This document shows positions 6,712-11,197 of a stretch of DNA of 11,197 bases, piece by piece. Location: assembly GCF_035492295.1 (NCBI RefSeq), contig NZ_DATJJK010000162.1:1-11197 (forward strand). The letters are read 5' to 3'. Every line of letters begins with the position of its first letter. Positions within the stretch are counted from its first letter, which is position 1. The position numbers and the translations under genes were made by a program. Source of the DNA: Acidisoma sp035492295 (GTDB taxonomy: Bacteria; Pseudomonadota; Alphaproteobacteria; Acetobacterales; Acetobacteraceae). The notes beneath the pieces were generated by a model. The model did not search any database. It saw only the letters and a program-made list of their open reading frames with translations, and was not told where the DNA came from.

Positions 6712-7732
6712 GCTCGTCTCCCGTGGGGTCGGCCATCATGGCATTCACCACGATGCCCGCATGTTCGCGAATCTTCAATTCGATGGCATCCGCGATCACG
6801 GGATTCTCGTTCAGGAACTGCCGGGCATTATTCCGCCCCTGGCCGATGCGCTGATTGTCGAAGCTGTACCAGGAGCCCGACTTCTCGACGATCCCGGCCT
6901 TGGCACCGAGATCGATGAGTTCGCCCATCTTGCTGACGCCTTCGCCATACATGATGTCGAACTCGACCTGGCGGAAGGGGGGCGCGAGCTTGTTCTTCAC
7001 CACCTTCACCCGGGTCTCGTTGCCGACCACCTCATCCTTCTCCTTGATCGAGCCGATGCGGCGAATGTCGAGACGGATGGAGGCGTAGAATTTCAGCGCA
7101 TTGCCGCCCGAAGTGGTTTCCGGGCTGCCGAACATGACGCCGATCTTCATCCGGATCTGATTCAGGAAGATGAAGGTCGTCTTGGACTTCGAGACCGAGC
7201 CGGTGAGCTTGCGCAGGGCCTGGCTCATGAGGCGGGCGTGCAGGCCGACATGGCTGTCGCCCATCTCGCCCTCGAGTTCGGCACGCGGCACGAGGGCGGC
7301 GACGCTATCGACCACCAGCACGTCGATCGCGCCGGAACGGACCAGGGTATCGGCGATTTCCAGCGCCTGCTCGCCCGCATCGGGCTGGCTGATGAGGAGA
7401 TTGTCGACATCGACGCCGAGCTTGCGGGCATAGCCGGGATCGAGCGCATGTTCGGCATCGATGAAGGCACAGGTGCCGCCGCGCTTCTGGGCCTCGGCAA
7501 TGATATGGAGCGCCAGCGTCGTCTTGCCGGAGCTTTCCGGCCCGTAGATTTCCACGATACGGCCACGCGGCACGCCGCCGATGCCCAGCGCAAGGTCAAG
7601 CCCGAGCGAGCCCGAGGGGATGACCTCGATCTGCTCGTCCGTTGACTTGGACCCCATCCGCATGACGGAGCCTTTGCCGAAGGCCCGCTCGATCTGCACG
7701 AGGGCCGCGTCCAGAGCCTTGGTCTTTTCCAT
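6695..7732 (-). CDS. recA: RecA recombinase
   Basis: RecA polymerises on single-stranded DNA, drives strand exchange in homologous recombination and stimulates LexA self-cleavage in the SOS response. The protein is 345 residues long. Walker A is GPESSGKT at 64-71 and Walker B is VLVVDS around 138-143. The L1/L2 DNA-binding loop regions read EGEMGDSHVGLHARLMSQAL and FGSPETTSGGNALKFYASIR, and KIGVMFG is also present. The C-terminal tail is short and acidic (DELEAAE). The frame stays open 19 codons further upstream, to an ATG at 7789. The start at 7732 (MEKTKALDAAL) is chosen because it matches known RecA N termini and because GAGAGGG lies eight bases before it. A LexA-box-like element lies 80 nt upstream of this start. 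The last 17 bases overlap the deaminase gene. Confidence 0.98.
   Translation of the reverse strand: MEKTKALDAALVQIERAFGKGSVMRMGSKSTDEQIEVIPSGSLGLDLALGIGGVPRGRIVEIYGPESSGKTTLALHIIAEAQKRGGTCAFIDAEHALDPGYARKLGVDVDNLLISQPDAGEQALEIADTLVRSGAIDVLVVDSVAALVPRAELEGEMGDSHVGLHARLMSQALRKLTGSVSKSKTTFIFLNQIRMKIGVMFGSPETTSGGNALKFYASIRLDIRRIGSIKEKDEVVGNETRVKVVKNKLAPPFRQVEFDIMYGEGVSKMGELIDLGAKAGIVEKSGSWYSFDNQRIGQGRNNARQFLNENPVIADAIELKIREHAGIVVNAMMADPTGDELEAAE
6718..6722 (-). promoter_or_regulatory. Ribosome binding site that fixes the TTG start of the deaminase, inside recA
   Basis: GGGAG lies six bases before the TTG at 6711, within the last codons of recA. This spacing is ideal and supports the otherwise unusual TTG initiation. 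Ribosomes terminating at the recA stop (6695-6697) would be close enough to reinitiate. Confidence 0.5.
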
Positions 7733-7740
7733 AAATCCGT

Positions 7741-7747
7741 CCCTCTC
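7741..7747 (-). promoter_or_regulatory. Ribosome binding site of recA
   Basis: GAGAGGG on the minus strand lies eight bases before the ATG at 7732. It supports that start over the in-frame ATG at 7789. Confidence 0.55.
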
Positions 7748-7811
7748 AGGGCATAGAAGCGGGCCGCGACTCGGGCCCTGGCCGATCATCGCGTGGAGTC
7801 TGATAGACTAG

Positions 7812-7826
7812 GAACAATTTAGCAAC
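7812..7826 (-). promoter_or_regulatory. Probable LexA (SOS) box upstream of recA
   Basis: On the minus strand the sequence reads GTTG-CTAAATT-GTTC. The alphaproteobacterial LexA site is the direct repeat GTTC-N7-GTTC, so this matches seven of the eight conserved bases with the correct spacing and an AT-rich centre. It lies 80 nt before the recA start, where a promoter would be expected. This implies SOS induction of recA and probably of the overlapping deaminase gene. lexA itself is not in the window. Confidence 0.65.
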
Positions 7827-7841
7827 TCCGGTTCTGCCGGA
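7827..7841. terminator. Small hairpin between pncA and recA
   Basis: The arms TCCGG and CCGGA with loop TTCTG lie 21 nt past the pncA stop and directly abut the LexA-like box. The stem is only 5 bp and no clear T-run follows in the minus direction, so terminator function for pncA is weakly supported. Confidence 0.25.
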
Positions 7842-7862
7842 AGGCACAAATCTTGATAATGC

Positions 7863-8486
7863 CTAATCGACTAGTTGCGACATCGTTACGACATTCACCC
7901 CGGCGATGTCCATGTTCCGTTGGGCGCGCGCCATGGATCCATCGAGATCGATGCCACGCGAAGCCTCCTCCACCACCGAGACGGTGAGGCCGAAATGCCG
8001 CGCATCGCAGGCCGTCCAGCCGACACAGAAATCGGTCGCGACGCCGCAGACCACGATATCCGTGATGCCACGGCTGGCAAGCCAGCCGTCCAGCCCGGTG
8101 CGCGTCTTCCGGTCGGCCTCCAGGAAGGCGGAGTAGCTGTCCACCTCCTTGTGATAGCCCTTGCGCAGGATGAGACCGGCATGGGGGATGTCGAGACCGG
8201 GATGCAAATCCGCGCCGGGGGTGCCCATCACGCAGTGATCCGGCCAAAGCACCTGCGGCCCGTAAAAAGCATCGAACGTCTCATAGACCTCGCGCCCCGG
8301 GTGGCTGGAGGCGAAGGAGGCATGGCCCGGGCAATGCCAGTCCTGCGTCAGCACCACGTTCGAGAATCGCCGCGCGAGGCGGTTGATCGTCTCCACGATC
8401 GTATCGCCCTCCGGCACGGCGAGCGCGCCGCCCGGCATGAAGTCATTCTGCATGTCGACGACGATGAGGGCGCGGTCGGCTGGCAT
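7863..8486 (-). CDS. pncA: Nicotinamidase (bifunctional nicotinamidase/pyrazinamidase)
   Basis: PncA hydrolyses nicotinamide to nicotinate and ammonia, feeding NAD salvage in the cytoplasm. The 207-residue protein shows the full catalytic triad of the isochorismatase-like fold: D11 in VVDMQNDF, K109 in LRKGYHKEVDSYSAF and C154 in VATDFCVGWTA. The metal ligands are D49 and H51 in QDWHCPGHASFA, with a further conserved His in WPDHC. The pattern closely follows E. coli PncA. The frame also contains a GTG at 8501 that would overlap the gntK stop. The ATG at 8486 is preferred because AGGAG lies five bases before it and because the protein then starts at the family's usual point. It follows gntK by 11 nt and is likely in the same transcript, although the two pathways have no obvious link. 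Confidence 0.95.
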   Translation of the reverse strand: MPADRALIVVDMQNDFMPGGALAVPEGDTIVETINRLARRFSNVVLTQDWHCPGHASFASSHPGREVYETFDAFYGPQVLWPDHCVMGTPGADLHPGLDIPHAGLILRKGYHKEVDSYSAFLEADRKTRTGLDGWLASRGITDIVVCGVATDFCVGWTACDARHFGLTVSVVEEASRGIDLDGSMARAQRNMDIAGVNVVTMSQLVD

Positions 8487-8491
8487 GAGTG

Positions 8492-8496
8492 CTCCT
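8492..8496 (-). promoter_or_regulatory. Ribosome binding site of pncA
   Basis: AGGAG on the minus strand lies five bases before the ATG at 8486 and just past the gntK stop codon. It decides for the ATG over the upstream in-frame GTG at 8501, which lacks a ribosome site. Confidence 0.55.
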
Positions 8497-8497
8497 G

Positions 8498-9019
8498 TCA
8501 CGAGAGATGAAGCTCCTTCAGCACGTCGTCCGTGATCGCGGCCTCCGGCTGGTCGATAGAAACGGCGATGGCCTCGTCCGGGCCCGGCACTTCCAGCGTC
8601 GCGAACTGGCTTTGGAGAAGCGAGGCCGGCATGAAGTGACGCTTGCGGTGCTGCATGCGGTCGAAGAGCAGGTCGTAGCTGCCGGCGAGATAGACGAAGC
8701 GCACGTCCTTATGCCCGGCGCGCAGGATATCCCGGTAGATGCGCTTGAGCGAGGAGCAGGTGACGACGCCCTGCGTACCGCTTTGCCGCCAGCCGTCGAT
8801 GCGGGCAGCGATCGCTTCCAGCCAGGGCTTGCGGTCCGCATCGTCGAGCGGAACGCCTTTGGTCATCTTCGCGATATTGGCGGGAGGATGGAGATCGTCC
8901 CCCTCGATCATCGGCCAGCCGAGCCGCTGCGCGAGGTCGCCAGCGATCGTGGACTTTCCGCTGCCGGAGACGCCCATGACGATGAGCGCGGTGAGGGTGG
9001 GCAAAGGAGTCTCGGTCAA
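8498..9019 (-). CDS. gntK: Gluconokinase (gluconate to 6-phosphogluconate)
   Basis: GntK phosphorylates D-gluconate with ATP, sending it into the Entner-Doudoroff or pentose-phosphate pathway. The P-loop GVSGSGKS is at about residues 16-23. The family signature GDDLHPPANIAKMTKG with PLDDADRKPWL follows, then CSSLKRIYRDILR, and FVYL and RKRHFMPASLLQSQ. The length of 173 residues is typical for GntK of the shikimate-kinase-like P-loop group. The start is taken as TTG at 9019: no ATG or GTG exists in frame before the P-loop, and the first in-frame ATG would cut into it. The Shine-Dalgarno site is weak, and a second TTG five codons further in (9004) is possible. It is followed 11 nt later by pncA and is divergent from the epimerase gene at 9115. 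Confidence 0.93.
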   Translation of the reverse strand: MTETPLPTLTALIVMGVSGSGKSTIAGDLAQRLGWPMIEGDDLHPPANIAKMTKGVPLDDADRKPWLEAIAARIDGWRQSGTQGVVTCSSLKRIYRDILRAGHKDVRFVYLAGSYDLLFDRMQHRKRHFMPASLLQSQFATLEVPGPDEAIAVSIDQPEAAITDDVLKELHLS

Positions 9020-9052
9020 GGCACCGTTCCGATCGGATGAATGGCAGGAAAC

Positions 9053-9079
9053 CTCCGGATAGGCGATTTTCCGCCGGAG
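9053..9079. repeat. Inverted repeat in the gntK/epimerase divergent intergenic region
   Basis: The perfect 6-bp arms CTCCGG and CCGGAG are separated by 15 bases that include a small T-run. The position, between two divergent genes in a 95-bp gap, suits an operator shared by both promoters. It is also short enough to occur by chance in GC-rich DNA. Confidence 0.25.
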
Positions 9080-9114
9080 AGACAGAGGGCAGGGGAGAAG
9101 GCTAGATACCGGTC

Positions 9115-10080
9115 ATGCGCATTCTTCTGACAGGTTCATCCGGCTGGCTCGGCCGCTTCCTTGGCCCCCGCCTCCGTGCCGCGGGCCACGCGGTGACGGG
9201 GCTCGACATCGCTCCCGGGCTCGAAACCGATGTCCTGGGCTCGGTCGCGGATCGCGGTCTGATCGACCGGGTTTTCGCGGAACAGGGCATCGAGGCCGTG
9301 ATTCATGGCGGCGCGCTGCACAAGCCGGACATCGCGCGCTATCCGCCGCAGCATTTCATCGACGTGAACATGACCGGGACGCTGAACCTGCTGGAAGCGG
9401 CGACGGCGGCCGGGCATGACCGTTTCGTCTTCACCTCCACCACCTCGCTCATGATTTCGGACGCGATCCGGCGCGAGACGGCGGACCACGCCGTCTGGCT
9501 GGACGAGGAATCGGGGCCGCTCAGCCCCCGCAACATCTATGGCGTGACCAAGCTTGGTGCCGAGGGGCTCTGCCGGCTGCACCATCTGGAACATGGGCTG
9601 GCCTGCGTCGTCCTGCGCACGGCGCGCTTCTTCCCGGAGGAGGATGACACGCATCATGATCTCACAGGCGAGAATATGAAGGCGAACGAGTTTCTCAACC
9701 GCCGCGGCACGGTGGAGGATATGGCGGAGGCGCACCTTCGGGCACTGGAACGCGCGCCCGCCATCGGCTTTGCAACCTATGTCGTGTCGGCGCCGACGCC
9801 TTTCCGGCGGGAGGAAGCGGAAGAATTGAAGCGGGACGCGGCAGCGGTCATTACGCGGCATTTCCCCGAGGCGCCCGCGCTTTACGCGGCGCGCGGCTGG
9901 CGGCTGCCGGCCTCCATCGGCCGGGTCTATGACGCGGGCCTCGCCGAACGTGCGCTGGGCTTCCGGGCAAAGACGGATTTCGCCGTCGTGCTCGCGGCGC
10001 TCAAGGCGGGCACGGCACTGCCCTTCGCCCATGATCCGGACTATGTTTCTCCGAAAGAAGTGGGAGGGTCGGCTGCATGA
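9115..10080 (+). CDS. NAD(P)-dependent epimerase/dehydratase (extended SDR family)
   Basis: The protein has 321 residues. An N-terminal Rossmann nucleotide-binding motif, TGSSGWLG, lies at 6-13, with an acidic residue at the end of the second strand (LDI, near 31), which favours NAD over NADP. The catalytic triad is visible as TSTTS at 107-111 and YGVTK with Y142 and K146. The segment DVNMTGTLNLLEAA is typical of sugar-nucleotide epimerases and related SDRs. The substrate cannot be told: the C-terminal, substrate-specific part does not match a subfamily I recognise. The divergent gluconokinase gene hints at sugar or sugar-acid chemistry, but that is inference. The ribosome site is poor: GAGAAGG lies 13 bases before the ATG, and a TAGATA sequence ends seven bases before it. 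The stop overlaps the next gene's start in an ATGA. Confidence 0.88.
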   Translation: MRILLTGSSGWLGRFLGPRLRAAGHAVTGLDIAPGLETDVLGSVADRGLIDRVFAEQGIEAVIHGGALHKPDIARYPPQHFIDVNMTGTLNLLEAATAAGHDRFVFTSTTSLMISDAIRRETADHAVWLDEESGPLSPRNIYGVTKLGAEGLCRLHHLEHGLACVVLRTARFFPEEDDTHHDLTGENMKANEFLNRRGTVEDMAEAHLRALERAPAIGFATYVVSAPTPFRREEAEELKRDAAAVITRHFPEAPALYAARGWRLPASIGRVYDAGLAERALGFRAKTDFAVVLAALKAGTALPFAHDPDYVSPKEVGGSAA

Positions 10081-10682
10081 TCACGACGATGGAAGAACTC
10101 GAGGCGCTCTACGGCCCGGCCAATCCGCGGTCGATCGCCAAGGAAATTCCAAGGCTCAACGCCGATTATCGCGCCCTCATCGAGGCCGCACCCTTCGTCG
10201 TGCTGGCGACCGTGGGGCCGGAGGGGCTCGATTGCTCGCCGAAAGGAGATGCGCCCGGCTTCGTGCAGATCCTGGACGACAGCACCCTCGCCGTGCCGGA
10301 TCGGCCGGGCAACAACCGGACCGACAATCTGCGCAATATCATCCGCGATCCGCGCATTTCTCTGCTGTTCGTCATCCCGGGCGTGGGCGAGACGCTGCGC
10401 GTGAACGGCCGCGCCGTGATCTCCGCCGAACCCGAGTTGCTGGACCGCTTCATCGTCCAGGGCAAGCGGCCCAAGACGGTCATTCTGGTGACGATCGAGA
10501 CGGTTTATTTCCACTGCTCCAAGGCCTTTGTCCGCTCGGCGCTATGGGATCCGCAGCGCTTCCTGCCGCGCTCGGCGCTGCCGAGCACGGGCGCCATCCT
10601 GCAGCGGCTGACGCAGGATGGCTTCGATGGCGCGGCCTATGACCGCGAAGCCCCCGAGCACACGCGCGAAACGCTGTACTGA
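10077..10682 (+). CDS. Pyridoxamine 5'-phosphate oxidase family FMN-binding protein
   Basis: The 201-residue protein has the split-barrel pattern of the PNPOx-like superfamily. FVVLATVGPEGLDCSPKGD is the first strand pair, PGNNRTDNLRNIIRDPRISLLFVIPG the flavin-contacting region, and ETLRVNGRAVIS the strand preceding the C-terminal half. The block YFHCSKAFVRSALWDP near residues 142-157 is typical of the subfamily I know as PPOX-class FMN-binding, DR_2398/MSMEG_1061-like. It is not the PdxH that makes pyridoxal phosphate, since it lacks that family's length and C-terminal motif. The physiological substrate of the subfamily is unknown. Its start overlaps the epimerase stop by four bases, so the two are co-translated. 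A hairpin follows the stop, and the next gene is convergent. Confidence 0.87.
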   Translation: MITTMEELEALYGPANPRSIAKEIPRLNADYRALIEAAPFVVLATVGPEGLDCSPKGDAPGFVQILDDSTLAVPDRPGNNRTDNLRNIIRDPRISLLFVIPGVGETLRVNGRAVISAEPELLDRFIVQGKRPKTVILVTIETVYFHCSKAFVRSALWDPQRFLPRSALPSTGAILQRLTQDGFDGAAYDREAPEHTRETLY

Positions 10683-10684
10683 AG

Positions 10685-10703
10685 GAGGGCCTGAACGGCC
10701 CTC
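10685..10703. terminator. Bidirectional hairpin terminator between convergent genes
   Basis: The perfect 7-bp arms GAGGGCC and GGCCCTC flank the loop TGAAC. The stem starts 3 nt after the stop of the PNPOx-like gene and overlaps the stop codon of the convergent DUF1203 gene. Neither strand has a good T-run after the stem, so efficiency may rely on Rho or on collision of convergent transcripts. The position is what makes the call credible. Confidence 0.55.
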
Positions 10704-11184
10704 ATTCCAATACTGCTTCGACCCGGGACAGAAAGCAGCCAGGGCGCGCGGTGTGAACATTCACGAAGGAGGTGCGCGGATCGGCCAGGGCACGCTCCAG
10801 GGGCGCATCGATCTGGGCGCCCCCACAGACCTGCCCCAGGTCGTAGATGCATTGATCCGCCGCGTCATAGGCCCGGACGGAGATCAGGTCATTCACGCGG
10901 ACAATGGGAGCGATCTCATTCTCCGTCGTGAAGCGGGTGCAGGGGCGCTCATGGACGAAGATCGGGCTGGGCGTCCAGTAGATGCCCCGCGGGCGTGGCA
11001 TCTGATAGGACCCCAGCAGCATGATCTCGCCCATGGTTCCCGCGTTGAGGCAATGGCGGCAGGGAAATACATTCGGCGCCGTCACCTCGAGGCGGCGGAG
11101 GGGGTTGCCATTGTCGTCCTCGCCCGTTTGGCGAAAACGGTCCGCGGCCTCGGTCGGGATGGCAATGCAGCGAAATGCGGTCAT
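10702..11184 (-). CDS. DUF1203 family protein
   Basis: The 160-residue soluble protein has no signal or membrane segment. It matches the DUF1203 pattern I know: an N-terminal FRCIAIP, then FPCRHCLNAGTMGEIMLLGSY (about 40-60), PIFVHERPC (74-82), R-A-YD (about 104-107) and a C-terminal FVNVHTARPGCFLSRVE. Function of the family is unknown. Conserved Cys and His residues are notable (C42, H44, C45, H78, C82, H144, C150) and could form a metal or redox site, which is inference. The ATG at 11184 has AAGGAG six bases upstream (11191-11196). The gene is convergent with the PNPOx-like gene, 19 nt apart, and shares its terminator hairpin. Whether it has its own promoter cannot be seen because the window ends 13 bases upstream. 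Confidence 0.85.
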   Translation of the reverse strand: MTAFRCIAIPTEAADRFRQTGEDDNGNPLRRLEVTAPNVFPCRHCLNAGTMGEIMLLGSYQMPRPRGIYWTPSPIFVHERPCTRFTTENEIAPIVRVNDLISVRAYDAADQCIYDLGQVCGGAQIDAPLERALADPRTSFVNVHTARPGCFLSRVEAVLE

Positions 11185-11197
11185 GGGACTCTCCTTG

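Noticed and set aside
6671..7645. 324-codon open frame opposite recA
   Set aside because: Shadow of recA; the composition is typical of antisense frames in GC-rich DNA.
7733..7789. N-terminal extension of recA to the ATG at 7789
   Set aside because: RecA proteins start near MEKTKALDAAL, the extension has no family counterpart, and the ribosome site lies before 7732.
8487..8501. GTG start for pncA overlapping the gntK stop
   Set aside because: There is no ribosome site before the GTG, whereas the ATG at 8486 has AGGAG at good spacing and matches the family N terminus.
9136..10032. 298-codon open frame on the minus strand opposite the epimerase
   Set aside because: The epimerase has a complete Rossmann and YxxxK signature; the antisense product has none.
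1..11197. Defence system, prophage, insertion sequence, CRISPR array or secondary-metabolite cluster
   Set aside because: No transposase, integrase, Cas, restriction, toxin or biosynthetic modules and no long direct or terminal repeats were found. M16 and TldE alone are not enough to claim a peptide-maturation cluster.

Overview
The window is high-GC chromosomal DNA from what is most likely an alphaproteobacterium. The evidence is a recA gene with a GTTG-N7-GTTC element upstream (the alphaproteobacterial LexA box is GTTC-N7-GTTC), a Tim44-like protein, a PmbA/TldE protein and an M16 mitochondrial-processing-peptidase-like protease. A Rhodospirillales/Acetobacterales relative is my guess from protein style, not something the sequence proves. 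I see no phage, transposon, CRISPR, tRNA or rRNA. Coding density is very high and almost every gene is a recognisable housekeeping or accessory metabolic gene.

Layout. From 9019 down to 1 everything is on the minus strand, in transcription order: gluconokinase (gntK), nicotinamidase (pncA), a 130-nt gap with a LexA-box-like element, recA, a cytidine/blasticidin-S-deaminase-like gene that starts inside the 3' end of recA on a TTG codon, a 95-nt gap, then thrC, an M16 zinc peptidase and tldE/pmbA joined by two 4-nt ATGA overlaps. A Tim44-like membrane-anchored protein and an HdeD/DUF308 six-helix membrane protein follow. The last gene is the N-terminal 127 codons of an FMNH2-dependent alkanesulfonate monooxygenase (ssuD), which runs off the left edge. 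A short, very AT-rich patch with several small inverted repeats separates HdeD from ssuD and is the best candidate regulatory region in the window.

On the plus strand from 9115 to 10682, divergent from gntK, lie an NAD-dependent epimerase/dehydratase and a pyridoxamine-phosphate-oxidase-like FMN protein, coupled by an ATGA overlap. A convergent minus-strand DUF1203 gene (10702-11184) closes the right side. A perfect 7-bp hairpin lies between these two convergent genes and is a probable shared terminator.

How the genes fit together. recA and the deaminase are probably co-transcribed, so a nucleoside or nucleoside-antibiotic deaminase would sit under the recA promoter. thrC, M16 and tldE form one translationally coupled unit that joins threonine synthesis to two peptidase-family proteins. 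No clearly new multi-gene system is visible. The most interesting points are the recA-deaminase overlap, the M16-TldE coupling without TldD, and the AT-rich inverted-repeat region in front of ssuD.
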